64,000 nt of DNA from Leptonema illini DSM 21528 (GTDB taxonomy: Bacteria; Spirochaetota; Leptospiria; Leptospirales; Leptonemataceae). The stretch is from positions 4,176,115-4,240,114 of the forward strand of contig NZ_JH597773.1 of NCBI RefSeq assembly GCF_000243335.1, given 5' to 3'. This document shows, piece by piece, positions 25,927 through 34,963 of the stretch. The translations under genes and the position numbers were made by a program. Every line of letters starts with the position of its first letter. The stretch's first letter is position 1. The notes beneath the pieces were generated by a model, which was given only the letters and a program-made list of their open reading frames with translations, searched no databases and had not been told where the DNA came from.

Positions 25927-26787
25927 ATGGGCAGACTGGGGATTATTGCGGGGCGAGGCGAGCTGCCCTGGATTGCAGCGAGAGAGGCGCAAAGACGCGG
26001 AGAGGACTTCCGCGTCTTTCTTGTTTCGTCTGATCCGCCGCCCGAGGCGTTCGCCGACGTCAGCGAGCCTGTTCTTCTTACCAGGTTTTATACGTCCGTT
26101 CTCGCCGCTCTTCAGCGCGAAAAGATCGGGCGTCTGCTTCTGCTCGGTAAGTCGACGCGAGACGTGCTTTACGACCGCCCCTCCTTTGATCTGCGCACGC
26201 TCTGGATGCTTGCGCGCATGCCCAACCGCAATGATTATACGATCTTTCAGACCATCGAGCGAGCCCTTGCAAAGAGGAGGATTCGCGTGATCCCACAGAC
26301 CGACTATCTATCCGATTGCTTTCTTGAAGAAGGCCGTTACGGAAAGCGGCTCAGCTCCAGAGAACTTGAAGACATCCCCTACGGTATGCTCTATGCTATG
26401 GAAGTGAACCGCCTCGACATCGGGCAATGCGTCGTCGTAGGCGATCGCACCGTCTTTGCCGTCGAATGTGCTGAAGGCACCGATCGCTGTATCGAACGCG
26501 GCGGCGAACTCTTTCATAAAAAAGGGGCTGTCGTCTGCAAGGTCTCGAAGCGAAACCATGATCCGCGCTTCGATCTGCCGACGGCAGGTACACAGACGCT
26601 TGAAACGATGAAGCGCGCCGGATGCCGCGTTCTCGCCATCGAATCGAACTCCACCATCGTCGTGCAGAAGAAGGAATTCTTGAAAAAGGCGAAGGAGCTT
26701 GGTATCACCATCGTATCTCTGAAAGGAGATTTAACCGACGTGAAAAAGCTGCGTCGTATGAATCGTCCGTTTACGGCAAAATCATGA
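25927..26787 (+). CDS. lpxI: UDP-2,3-diacylglucosamine pyrophosphatase LpxI
   Basis: A 286-residue LpxI (formerly DUF1009) enzyme that cleaves UDP-2,3-diacylglucosamine to lipid X and UMP in lipid A synthesis. GRLGIIAGRGELPWIAAREA opens the N-terminal domain. VVGDRTVFAVECAEGTDRCI, KVSKRNHDPRFDLPTAGTQT and LAIESNSTIVVQK are hallmark LpxI stretches, including the conserved Asp-containing FDLP motif. It replaces LpxH, as in alphaproteobacteria and some spirochaetes. Its stop overlaps the lpxB start (ATGA), so the two consecutive steps are co-translated. Confidence 0.93.
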   Translation: MGRLGIIAGRGELPWIAAREAQRRGEDFRVFLVSSDPPPEAFADVSEPVLLTRFYTSVLAALQREKIGRLLLLGKSTRDVLYDRPSFDLRTLWMLARMPNRNDYTIFQTIERALAKRRIRVIPQTDYLSDCFLEEGRYGKRLSSRELEDIPYGMLYAMEVNRLDIGQCVVVGDRTVFAVECAEGTDRCIERGGELFHKKGAVVCKVSKRNHDPRFDLPTAGTQTLETMKRAGCRVLAIESNSTIVVQKKEFLKKAKELGITIVSLKGDLTDVKKLRRMNRPFTAKS

Positions 26788-28229
26788 CAGCAAAAAAAAA
26801 GGCGGCAGCCAGAAAATCCGCACAAGCGAAATCCGACCCGAAGAAGTCGGCCTCAAAAAAGTCAGCCTCGAAGAAACCTCCGTCGAAGAAATCCGCTTCG
26901 AAGCTACTCGCCTCGAAAACATCTGCATCGAAGAAGCCTGTTTCAAAGAAGGCTGTTCAACAGGCTAAACCGTCAGCGAAAAAGCCAGCCCATTCCGCAG
27001 TGCGCGGGCTGCATCTACGCGCTCCGATGCTGATCGTTGCCGGTGAACATTCCGGCGATCGTCTTGGCGGCGATCTGATCCATGAACTCAAGCAGCAGGG
27101 ATTTCGCTCCTTCTTTGGAACGGGCGGAGAGCGTATGCAGGCCGAGGGCATGCAGCTTGTCGAGCATGTCGATACGATGGCCGTGATCGGCTTCGTCGAA
27201 GTTCTGCGCGCCTACAGTCGCTTGAAGGCCCTGGCGCAGCGGTTAACTGCCATGGCCATCGAGAAAAAGGTGAAGACGGTCGTATTGATCGATTATCCGG
27301 GCTTCAACCTTCGCATCGCCGCCATGCTCAAAGAGGCCGATCCCGATATCTTCATCGTCTATCTTGTCAGTCCGCAGATCTGGGCCTGGAAGTACGGTCG
27401 CATTCATACGATTCGCAAGCATGTCGATCTGATGCTGACTCTCTTTGAATTCGAGAAAGAGATCTACGATAGCGAAGGCGTGCCGGCTGAGTGGATCGGG
27501 CATCCGATGGTGAACCGCATCCCCGAGGAACTGAAGCGTCAGTCTCCCGTTACCGCTCACCGTGGAACGTCGCTCGGCCTGCTGCCGGGAAGTCGGCGAA
27601 GCGAGATCCGCCTGCTGCTGCCGGCCTTTCTCGAAGCGGCACGCATCTTAAAAGAAAGACATCCGCATCTTCATATTCGGCTGCCCTTTGTAGATGAGCG
27701 TCTGCGTGAGTTTGCCGCGCCCTTTCTCGAAGGCAGTGAAGCCCTGGGCCTTGAGATTTCGGTGGGCAACTCCCTGGCCGTTATGGAGGCCTCTGACATA
27801 ATATTTATCGCATCGGGTACGGCGACGCTTGAAGCGGCTTTTTTCAAGAAGCCGATGGTTATCTGTTACAGATCGCACTGGCTGAACGTTTTTATCGCCT
27901 CGCTCGTTATGCGAACGAGGTTTATCGGTCTGCCGAATCTTCTGGCGGGCGAGCAGGTCGCCCTCGAGCTTCTACAGAATGAGGTCACGCCCGCTGCGAT
28001 CGCCGAAGAGGGGGAACGCCTGCTCAAAAAGAAATCGGAACGTGAGCGAATCATCCGTCGCTTGAGTGAAATCCCCTTTGCTCCGAAGAAGAAACGGCCG
28101 GCCCGTCTCGCCGTCGAATACATCGAACGTTACCTGACCCGACCGGATCTGACCCGGGCAGAGAAGTCTGTTTCAACGAGCAGAGTGGGATCGTCGAAAA
28201 AGAAGGTAGCCTCTGAGACTGTTAAATAA
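26784..28229 (+). CDS. lpxB: Lipid-A-disaccharide synthase LpxB with a lysine-rich N-terminal tail
   Basis: From ATG 26784 the protein has 481 residues. Residues 1-79 are a Lys/Ser/Ala low-complexity tail made of repeated SASKK-like units. From about 80, PMLIVAGEHSGDRLGGDLI is the LpxB start. GTGGERMQAEGM, LIDYPGFNLRIA, YLVSPQIWAWKYGRI and EWIGHPMVNRIP are typical family blocks. It joins lipid X to UDP-diacylglucosamine to form the lipid A disaccharide at the inner membrane. The GSRRSEIRLLLP loop is the nucleotide site. ATGA overlap with lpxI supports the start; an internal ATG at about residue 82 would give an untailed enzyme. Confidence 0.93.
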   Translation: MTAKKKAAARKSAQAKSDPKKSASKKSASKKPPSKKSASKLLASKTSASKKPVSKKAVQQAKPSAKKPAHSAVRGLHLRAPMLIVAGEHSGDRLGGDLIHELKQQGFRSFFGTGGERMQAEGMQLVEHVDTMAVIGFVEVLRAYSRLKALAQRLTAMAIEKKVKTVVLIDYPGFNLRIAAMLKEADPDIFIVYLVSPQIWAWKYGRIHTIRKHVDLMLTLFEFEKEIYDSEGVPAEWIGHPMVNRIPEELKRQSPVTAHRGTSLGLLPGSRRSEIRLLLPAFLEAARILKERHPHLHIRLPFVDERLREFAAPFLEGSEALGLEISVGNSLAVMEASDIIFIASGTATLEAAFFKKPMVICYRSHWLNVFIASLVMRTRFIGLPNLLAGEQVALELLQNEVTPAAIAEEGERLLKKKSERERIIRRLSEIPFAPKKKRPARLAVEYIERYLTRPDLTRAEKSVSTSRVGSSKKKVASETVK

Positions 28230-28283
28230 ATTTACAAATCCTGGTCCTGGCAAAAAGATGGGCCTTTTCACGCGGTAAAAACG

Positions 28284-29189
28284 ATGCGGCATCTGATCAA
28301 CCTGTTAAACCTGAATGAAGACGAGTTCTTCGGCATACTGAAACGAGGAAGGGAACATGCGGCGAACCGGCGCCTGAATCCCGACGTGCTGCGTGATAAG
28401 ATCATTGCGCTTATCTTCGAGAAGTCGTCGACGCGCACGCGTATCTCGTTTTCCGTCGCCATCCGTGAACTCGGAGGAAGCGATCTTGAGATGCAGGCAG
28501 GCTCGCTTCAGCTCGGTCGCGGCGAGACCATTGAAGACACGACGATGGTTCTCGGCCGTTACGTGCATGGCGTGATGATCCGTACTGATAGCCATCGCAA
28601 GCTCGAACTCATGGCCGGCCTGGATCAGGTGCCCATCATCAACGGTCTGTCCGATCGCCATCATCCCTGTCAGGCGCTTGCCGATTTTATGACGATTACC
28701 GAGACCGGGCGCGACCTTTCAAAAACGCGTATCGCCTTTATCGGCGAACCGAATAACGTCTTCAACTCGCTGGCGCTCGGAACGCTGCATTCCGGTTCGT
28801 CGCTTTGCGTGGCCAGTCCCGAAGGCTATGAGATTCGCCCGGGCATTCAAGAGCTGCTTCGTAAACGGAATAAAACCATCGATGTCTATCGCGACCCAGT
28901 CGAGGCCGTACGTCAGGCCGACGTCATCTATACCGATGTGTGGATTTCAATGGGGCAGGAAGGGGAGGCCGAGATCCGCAAGAAGGATTTTGCTCCCTAT
29001 TCGGTGAACGAGGCTTTGATGAAGCACGCTCCGGCCGATGCCATCGTTATGCACTGCCTGCCCGCTCATCGCGGCGAAGAGATTTCCGGCGATGTGATGG
29101 ATCGTCATGCGGCGACCATTTTCAGACAGGCCGAGAACCGACTGCACGTGCAGAAGGCGCTGCTTGAATGGATCTACGAAGCGATCTGA
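28284..29189 (+). CDS. argF: Ornithine carbamoyltransferase
   Basis: A 301-residue enzyme making citrulline from ornithine and carbamoyl phosphate in arginine synthesis. EKSSTRTRISF (about 47-57) is the carbamoyl-phosphate loop, DRHHPCQALADFMTI includes HPCQ, and VMHCLPAHRGEEI is the ornithine-side HCLP loop. The ordering and length are standard. The related N-acetylornithine and putrescine enzymes are alternatives, but the DVWISMGQE segment (SMG-type ornithine motif) favours ArgF. It stands alone here, without other arg genes. Confidence 0.92.
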   Translation: MRHLINLLNLNEDEFFGILKRGREHAANRRLNPDVLRDKIIALIFEKSSTRTRISFSVAIRELGGSDLEMQAGSLQLGRGETIEDTTMVLGRYVHGVMIRTDSHRKLELMAGLDQVPIINGLSDRHHPCQALADFMTITETGRDLSKTRIAFIGEPNNVFNSLALGTLHSGSSLCVASPEGYEIRPGIQELLRKRNKTIDVYRDPVEAVRQADVIYTDVWISMGQEGEAEIRKKDFAPYSVNEALMKHAPADAIVMHCLPAHRGEEISGDVMDRHAATIFRQAENRLHVQKALLEWIYEAI

Positions 29190-29204
29190 TCGTACGCCGG
29201 GCTT

Positions 29205-29735
29205 TCAATCTGCAGTAGTGGGAACAGGCTCGGGATAAAGCTGTCTGTTCTGGAAGCGTATCTCGAATTTCAGAGGAACCGATCGGGCCGTTTCAGGAAT
29301 GGTCAGATCAAGCGTCGCCGGTTTCTTAGCTTCGATAAGCAGAGGCTCGAACTGCGGCGCTTCTCGTAATATCAGGATCTGGTCCCCTCGATCAAGCTCC
29401 CAGCGAATTTCAGATAGCACGGCCGTATTGCGCTCCCTATCTTTTTCAACGGAGGCCTTACCGTCGACAAGCAAGATGTCGCGCATATCGCTTTTCACAT
29501 GAAGCCTGACCTGTTTCTCGTCGAGACGTTCATACTGCACTTTTAAAACGCCCTCTCCCGTCTTTACGAGATCGGCATAACCGCTCTTGTAAAGAAGCGT
29601 ACCTGCGATCAGAATGATTACGACATCGGCTACGAGCAGAAAGAATGTCCGGTTAAACATCGGATTCTTCAGCTTCTCGGTCGACTTCCCGAATTTTTCA
29701 CGCACTTCTTCGGGACTTCTGTAATGATACTTCAT
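29205..29735 (-). CDS. Single-pass membrane protein of unknown function
   Basis: A 176-residue protein. Residues 1-28 are charged (YHYRSPEEVREKFGKS). Residues about 29-48 form one membrane helix (TFFLLVADVVIILIAGTLLY). The remainder, rich in beta-strand-like alternation, would be periplasmic. No family is recognised. Its start overlaps the Nnr stop (ATGA), so it is the last gene of a leftward operon with Nnr and a lipoprotein. It converges with argF. Confidence 0.7.
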   Translation of the reverse strand: MKYHYRSPEEVREKFGKSTEKLKNPMFNRTFFLLVADVVIILIAGTLLYKSGYADLVKTGEGVLKVQYERLDEKQVRLHVKSDMRDILLVDGKASVEKDRERNTAVLSEIRWELDRGDQILILREAPQFEPLLIEAKKPATLDLTIPETARSVPLKFEIRFQNRQLYPEPVPTTAD

Positions 29736-31273
29736 GCGAGGATCTCCTGTATAAACTTCAGCTGCTGCTCGGGGTGCATGCTACTTTCGGCCGACCGACG
29801 TTGTAACGCCACACAGGCAGAGACGATATCACAGATGGGTCGATCGGCTTCATGGCCGCATGCAGCACGCAGAAGCAGACCTCCGAAAAGGTCTCCACTA
29901 CCGGCCACGGCAAGAGAAGGCAACGGAGCGTTATACACTGCGATTTGATCGGGAGCGAAAAGAAACGAAACGGGCCCTTTGAGGTAGGCATGAATGCGTC
30001 CGCTGAAGGCCCGGGCCGCTTCAAGATCGTCGACGCAGCTTACGGCCGGGCCGCCCAGCGACTTCCATTCGGCGACATGCGGCGTGATGAGGCATTGTAC
30101 GGAAGGGAAGCGATCGTCAAATGCCAGAGAGCACGCCGCCGCATCGAGAATGACGGTCAGCCTTTGCTGGCGCCGGCTCAGTATCGTCAGTCCTTCGATC
30201 AGTGCTTCGCGCAAAGAGTCAACCGTGTCGGAGCGCATGCCCGGGCCGATGAGGATGCTTCGTGGCGGTTTCTGCACTTCACAGGCTTTTACAAAGTCCG
30301 TGGCATCATGATAGATGGCCGAAGGCAGGATCGAAAGATAGCGTTCTCGCGACTGCGGCGACGGGTGGAAATGTCTGACGTAGCCTCCTCCTGACCCCAG
30401 AAAGGCTTGCAGAGCCAGAAGGGCGGCTCCTTCCATATCATGTTCCCCGGCGACCATCCACGCATGGCCGGCGCTGTATTTATGGTCGGCATCGTTACGA
30501 CGAAAAAAATGCAAGGCGTCAGATGGTTCGCTGCGGTACAGCGCCGTCGATGCGGCAAAGACGGCCTCTTCGTTCTGTGATTCAAATCCGCAGGGGATGC
30601 GGCGGACCCGTAGACCTGGAATCAAGGCGGTGACCGCCTTCTCGCTTCCGAACGTGTACACACAGTCGGGCGTCGGAGCGCTATCGGCGAGACCCGATTC
30701 GGTTAATCCGGCCGGAACATCAAGCGCCACCAGCTTCGCCCTGCCTGCATTGCGAATTGTATCGATAGCCTGTAGCGCCGTGGCGATATCGCCGGCCGGA
30801 AGGCGAGACTGCCCCGTCCCGAGCAGAGCCTCGACGATGGTTAATTCATTGTGCTTGACCATTTCTGCAACGTCTTCGCTTAGCTTTTGCAGCGGCCGGA
30901 TCGTTACGCCCTGTCGGCGCAGCTTTGCTTCATAGAACTGCGAGGCGGCGCTTTTTGGAGGAAGGGCATAGACGCTCATGCGTTTGTTGATATCGGCGTC
31001 CGGGTAACGATCAGGATCGGCGCACAGAAGGCCGGCAAGGGCGAGACCGTCGCCTCCGTTGTTACCGCTACCGCAGACGATGACCAATTGAAGGCCTTCG
31101 CTGTTCCAGAACCGGGTGAGATATTCCTGTTTCAGATGATGCAGGGCGCCGGCTGCGGCCAGGCCCATAAGCAGGGTTTCGTCGTTCCCCTGCTGGATGG
31201 TTAGCGTGTCGATGGATCGGGCGTCGTCATACCTGACCAGAGCATGCCCTTTATTTCCATTCGATAACTTCAT
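29732..31273 (-). CDS. nnr: Bifunctional NAD(P)H-hydrate epimerase / ADP-dependent dehydratase
   Basis: A 513-residue fusion that repairs damaged NAD(P)H. Residues about 1-220 are the YjeF_N epimerase (VCGSGNNGGDGLALAGLL, LLGTGQSRLP, VALDVPAGLTESG). Residues about 240-510 are the ribokinase-like dehydratase (ILIGPGMRSDTVDS, TVILDAAACSLA, LITPHVAEWKSLGG, and the GSGDLFGGLLLRA catalytic GxGD motif). This matches the E. coli Nnr layout. The start at 31273 overlaps the upstream lipoprotein gene by 23 bases; a later start would trim a poorly conserved N-terminus. Confidence 0.92.
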   Translation of the reverse strand: MKLSNGNKGHALVRYDDARSIDTLTIQQGNDETLLMGLAAAGALHHLKQEYLTRFWNSEGLQLVIVCGSGNNGGDGLALAGLLCADPDRYPDADINKRMSVYALPPKSAASQFYEAKLRRQGVTIRPLQKLSEDVAEMVKHNELTIVEALLGTGQSRLPAGDIATALQAIDTIRNAGRAKLVALDVPAGLTESGLADSAPTPDCVYTFGSEKAVTALIPGLRVRRIPCGFESQNEEAVFAASTALYRSEPSDALHFFRRNDADHKYSAGHAWMVAGEHDMEGAALLALQAFLGSGGGYVRHFHPSPQSRERYLSILPSAIYHDATDFVKACEVQKPPRSILIGPGMRSDTVDSLREALIEGLTILSRRQQRLTVILDAAACSLAFDDRFPSVQCLITPHVAEWKSLGGPAVSCVDDLEAARAFSGRIHAYLKGPVSFLFAPDQIAVYNAPLPSLAVAGSGDLFGGLLLRAACGHEADRPICDIVSACVALQRRSAESSMHPEQQLKFIQEILA

Positions 31274-32372
31274 ACACTCCGCGCATCAATCTGATAGAGA
31301 AGAGGCGGTCCTCCGCATTGAAGAAGGTATCCTGATAGGATTCGCGCAAACCTTCATACCGGATCCGGTTGTTATTCTCATAGTCACCGTCGGGCCCGAA
31401 AATCTTGAGAAGCATGGCCGTGCCGTCTTCGTCATGGGCAAGAAGAAAGCCTCCGTTCTCACGGCTCCAGATCGGCAGATCCTCTTTCTCGTCGTATCGA
31501 TAGATCTCTTCGGGATCGGCATTCGGACGCAGTCGGTACAGAGCTCTTTCTGCCGGTTCAAAGCTGTTCTTCTTGCGTAAAACAAGGCTGGCCAGGGCTT
31601 CGTTCTTTCCTCTGTATGGCAGGATGGCCTCAAGCTCCACGCTCAGATCCTTTGCTACAAAGAGCGAATCGGGCACGCTCAGAACATTCTGCAATTGAAG
31701 CTCATGATAGACGTTCAGAACGGGGCGCCCGCCCTTCGGCGAATGCAGCACGTAAAGAAGATCGTTTTCTCCGGCGAGGATCTGCCAGACCTGCGTGAAC
31801 GAGGTGCTGCCGGTTTCGTCGGCCAGCAGCTTCAGAGGCTTAGCATCTTCTGCGGGCAGGGCGATGAGTTCTGAGCCCATCTGTTCCATGGATTCCGGAA
31901 AGAGAATCGCCGGCATGCGATGTTCGGGCTCGATCTCTTCGGCCTTCTTGCCGGCAGCCGTCCCATACAGTTGAATGATCGTTGCCTCCTCAAGAGGAAC
32001 GGCCTGTCCGACCTGACCGGCGGGAAGGCGAGTCGCCTTGATCTTTGCATCTCTGTAGGGTGCTGCAGGCGTGCTATTCTCAGGCAGATAGATCCGCTCC
32101 GGCGTGGCATTGCCCTCAGAGAATTCGACGACCAGGTTCTTCTCTGGAAGCGGTAGTAGAATACGGTTCTCAAAAACCCCGGGTCTGGCGGGCAGATCGT
32201 ACAGCGCTCCTTCTTGAACGGAGACAAGAAGATGGTCAGCCTTTGCCTGATATGGATTATTATGCAGAGGAAGGGCAAGCAGAACGGATGGCTGTAAATC
32301 GTTGATCTTAAACCTTGCACATCCGGATGCAAAAGTGAGGGCCAAAAGGAAAGCGGTAGAGAAACGAAGCAT
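31251..32372 (-). CDS. Putative lipoprotein, Leptospira LIC_12708-like
   Basis: A 373-residue exported protein. Residues 1-18 are a signal peptide with lipobox FASG-C. The body is mixed beta, with many short strands and repeated DLPIW/YRYDEKE-like segments, suggesting a beta-propeller-like fold (inference). I recall a Leptospira lipoprotein family (LIC_12708) with a similar VSVQEGALYDLPA region, but I cannot confirm it. It heads a leftward operon with nnr and a membrane protein. No catalytic motif is seen. Confidence 0.72.
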   Translation of the reverse strand: MLRFSTAFLLALTFASGCARFKINDLQPSVLLALPLHNNPYQAKADHLLVSVQEGALYDLPARPGVFENRILLPLPEKNLVVEFSEGNATPERIYLPENSTPAAPYRDAKIKATRLPAGQVGQAVPLEEATIIQLYGTAAGKKAEEIEPEHRMPAILFPESMEQMGSELIALPAEDAKPLKLLADETGSTSFTQVWQILAGENDLLYVLHSPKGGRPVLNVYHELQLQNVLSVPDSLFVAKDLSVELEAILPYRGKNEALASLVLRKKNSFEPAERALYRLRPNADPEEIYRYDEKEDLPIWSRENGGFLLAHDEDGTAMLLKIFGPDGDYENNNRIRYEGLRESYQDTFFNAEDRLFSIRLMRGVYEVIEWK

Positions 32373-32500
32373 TGGTTTCGAAACAGCATTCCTGCAACCT
32401 GTGTAAACCAGAATTCAGATCCCGGCCGCTCCCCTCCTCACCCCGCGGGTGGCACCTTTGTTGCGTGGTTGAGCACCAGGCCTGGTTCGAACGGGGTCGA

Positions 32501-32683
32501 CTGGACCGGAGTGAAACAGTTGGTTTTTGACTCGCCTGTAGTACTCCTCTCGCCGCAAGGCCGGCCCGCCCGCTCCCCCTGTGTAGCGAAGCAGGAGTGC
32601 GAAGCGGGCGGCGATTGGCGCAGCCTGGGCCCTGTGGGTCGATCGCGCCACCTCGCCGCACACAGGGGGTGCGGGCGGGCAAT
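32501..32683. repeat. 183-bp structured repeat, unit 1
   Basis: Starts CTGGACCGGAGTGAAACAG and ends GCGGGCGGGCAAT. It matches unit 2 (32747-32929) at about 171 of 183 positions, with no gaps. Inside, CCCCCTGTGT (32575-32584) and ACACAGGGGG (32660-32669) are perfect inverted arms around a 75-base GC-rich loop, so a transcript could fold into a long hairpin. Confidence 0.8.
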
Positions 32684-32746
32684 AGTGCCAGGCGGGGTTC
32701 GGATGGGACCAGCCGGGATGGAATTGAGGCAACTGATCGGGGGCGC

Positions 32747-32929
32747 CTGGACCGGAGTGAAACAGTCGGCTCTGAGCTCGCCTGTAGAATTCCTCTCGCC
32801 GCAAGGCCGGCCTGCCCGCTCCCCCTGTGTAGCGAAGCAGGAGTGCAAAGCGTGCGGCGATTGGCGCAGCCTGGGCCCTGTGGGTCGATCGCGCCACCTC
32901 GCCGCACACAGGGGGTGCGGGTGGGCAAT
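32747..32929. repeat. 183-bp structured repeat, unit 2
   Basis: A direct copy of unit 1, 246 bases downstream. The 12 differences cluster near its left end. The CCCCCTGTGT/ACACAGGGGG arms are unchanged (32821-32830 and 32906-32915), consistent with constraint on the hairpin. Confidence 0.8.
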
Positions 32930-33056
32930 CGCGCCATCGTCGGGTGAGGACGAGAGTGGTGGGGCTTTCGGTTGACAGAGAGCGGATGCAGGGTTTTATG
33001 ACATGGGAAAGTGGGGTTGACCCGCTTTTTTTTTTCGTTTCGTATCAGTTGCAGTA

Positions 33057-33575
33057 ATGGAATTTGCTCTTTTAAAAGACATCGCACGCCGGGCCCTCAG
33101 TGCCGATGCAGACCTCTTTGATCTGCATTTAAAGCGTGTCAGGAACGGCTATCATATTCAGATCGAGCTTGATGGGCTGAAAGATCCATCGGGTTCTGTC
33201 AGTCTGGACGAATGCGAGCGGTTCAGTAAGGCTTTCATAGAGCTTCTGGATCAGGCAATTGGACAGGAAGGCCTGCCCGACGATCTGGATGCAGAGAATT
33301 ACAGCCTTGAGGTATCGTCGGCCGGCGCTGAAAGAGAACTGCGTATTCCGGCTGAGTTTGAGCGGTTTCGCGGACGTCCGTTGAAAATTCGATATCGAAC
33401 GGACGAGGATAAGATCCATGTAGGGCACGGCATTTTTGACGGAGTGGATGGAACGAAGATACGATTCCTCGGTTTTGTTCCGCGTGCTCCGAAAAAAGGC
33501 CGGGTCCGCGCTCCAGAGCCTTTTGTGCTGGAGCTGGATCGAATTGAAAAAGTGAATCTATATCTGGACGTGTAA
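33057..33575 (+). CDS. rimP: Ribosome maturation factor RimP
   Basis: A 172-residue RimP needed for 30S assembly. YHIQIELDGLKDPSGSVSLD, DECERFSKAFIELLDQ and YSLEVSSAGAERELRIPAEF are the family N-terminal blocks (the usual LEVSSPGxxRPL has SSAGAERELR here). RFRGRPLKIRY starts the C-terminal SH3-like domain. It is the first gene of rimP-nusA-infB-rbfA-truB, the classic conserved cluster, and only 2 bases precede nusA. Confidence 0.92.
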   Translation: MEFALLKDIARRALSADADLFDLHLKRVRNGYHIQIELDGLKDPSGSVSLDECERFSKAFIELLDQAIGQEGLPDDLDAENYSLEVSSAGAERELRIPAEFERFRGRPLKIRYRTDEDKIHVGHGIFDGVDGTKIRFLGFVPRAPKKGRVRAPEPFVLELDRIEKVNLYLDV

Positions 33576-33577
33576 TT

Positions 33578-34954
33578 ATGGCAGTTAAGAAAAGCGCAAA
33601 ACAGCAGGGCCCTGATCTGGCAGCCTTCTTCGAATCGCTTCGCGAACTGGCTCAGATGCGGAATCTGAGTTATGATCAGGTCATCGAGATCTTTCGCGGG
33701 ACTGTCCTCTCCGCCTGCCAGAAGAAGTTCGGGCTTGATGCCGACCTTGATGTCATTCTCGAACCGAAGGTGCCCGAGGTCTCCGTCGTCGCACGCTACA
33801 CCGTTGTCGAAAAGGTCGAGAACGCCGATCGCGAGTTGACAGAGGCCGATGCGAAAACCACGCATCCCGATGCCGCCGTCGGCCAGACGATCGAGCGCAA
33901 GGAGTACCTGACCGACTTCTCTCGCATCGGAACGACGAATATTCGCAATATTTTCTCTCAACGCATCAAAGAGCTCGAACGAGAGCTGGTTTTCAACGAC
34001 TATAAGGACCGTGTCGGCGAGCTGACGAACGGACAATTCCTGCGCTGGCGTGATAAAGAGATCGTCTATGTTGATCTTGGCAAGGCAGAGGGAATACTTC
34101 CCCGTAAAGAGCAGATTCCAGGCGATCGTTTTCACCCGGGATCTCGCATCAAGGCCGTGATCAAGGCGGTGGAGCTGAAAAAGGATAAGTCTCGAGATCC
34201 GGGGCCGTATATCCTGCTTTCGAGGGCTTCCGGTGATTTCGTAAAGCGGCTCTTCGAGCAGGAGATCCCCGAAGTCTATGACGGTATCGTCGAGATCCTG
34301 AACGTCGCCCGCGAGGCCGGATTCCGGACAAAACTGCTTGTGCGGTCAAACCGCATGGACGTCGATCCCGTCGGAGCTTGCGTCGGAATTAAAGGGGTGC
34401 GTATTCAGTCCATCGTAAGAGAACTGCAAAACGAGCGCATCGATATCATCTCGTACAAAGAAGATCCGGCGTTTTTGATTGCCGAGGCACTATCGCCGGC
34501 TCGCGTTCAAGAGGTCCGCGTTGATACAGGTGCGCGTGAAGCGCTTGTCGTCGTTCCGGATGATTCCTACAGTGCCGCCATCGGAATGGCGGGGAAAAAC
34601 GTCCGTCTTGCTTCTCAGTTGACCGGATACAGGCTTATCGTAAAATCGCAATCGCAGTACGAACAGGAATACTCGTCACCGGAAGCACGTGCCCGTCTGG
34701 AAGAATTGTTCAGCGATCGTAAGGAAGAAGCGACATCTGATCAGGCATTGGACGATGATTCAACGCCGCTTTCTGAATTGCCTGGCCTGACACGCCGGGT
34801 TATCGAAATCCTGAACTCTGCTGGAATCAACAGTGTAGAAGAACTCGTCGAAACAGACGAGTCCGAACTCGAAAAGATTGACGGAATTGGAAAAACCACC
34901 GCTCAGCTGATTATGAAAATCATCAGGGAGAACATCGAGTTCGAAGAAGTATAG
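33578..34954 (+). CDS. nusA: Transcription termination/antitermination factor NusA
   Basis: A 458-residue RNA polymerase-binding factor. The N-terminal domain spans about 1-130 and the S1 domain about 135-200 (GQFLRWRDKEIVYVDLGKAEG). Two KH domains follow (DPVGACVGIKGVRIQSIVRE, then YSAAIGMAGKNVRLASQLTG). A C-terminal helix-hairpin-helix (LPGLTRRVIEILNSAGINSV; IDGIGKTTAQLIMKII) resembles the acidic-repeat region of longer NusA proteins. It lies between rimP and infB as in most bacteria. Confidence 0.95.
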   Translation: MAVKKSAKQQGPDLAAFFESLRELAQMRNLSYDQVIEIFRGTVLSACQKKFGLDADLDVILEPKVPEVSVVARYTVVEKVENADRELTEADAKTTHPDAAVGQTIERKEYLTDFSRIGTTNIRNIFSQRIKELERELVFNDYKDRVGELTNGQFLRWRDKEIVYVDLGKAEGILPRKEQIPGDRFHPGSRIKAVIKAVELKKDKSRDPGPYILLSRASGDFVKRLFEQEIPEVYDGIVEILNVAREAGFRTKLLVRSNRMDVDPVGACVGIKGVRIQSIVRELQNERIDIISYKEDPAFLIAEALSPARVQEVRVDTGAREALVVVPDDSYSAAIGMAGKNVRLASQLTGYRLIVKSQSQYEQEYSSPEARARLEELFSDRKEEATSDQALDDDSTPLSELPGLTRRVIEILNSAGINSVEELVETDESELEKIDGIGKTTAQLIMKIIRENIEFEEV

Positions 34955-34963
34955 CGTTTCATT

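Larger units (their letters stand above)
32373..33056. other. Gene-free region with twin repeats before rimP
   Basis: About 680 bases between divergent genes. The open frames here are read from repeated non-coding sequence and show no protein-like features. It contains two 183-bp repeat units and, near 33017-33035, TTGACC followed by a run of ten T just before rimP. Confidence 0.65.

Noticed and set aside
32480-32500. tRNA T-arm-like GGTTCGAAC
   Set aside because: No acceptor stem, anticodon arm or CCA context can be drawn around it.
32501-32929. CRISPR-like array
   Set aside because: Only two long units of 183 bp with no short regular spacers and no cas genes.
32308-33087. Leftward frames of 136-259 codons across the twin repeats, with repeated Pro/Arg-rich segments
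   Set aside because: They are translations of a duplicated non-coding element; several frames stay open equally and none has a ribosome site.
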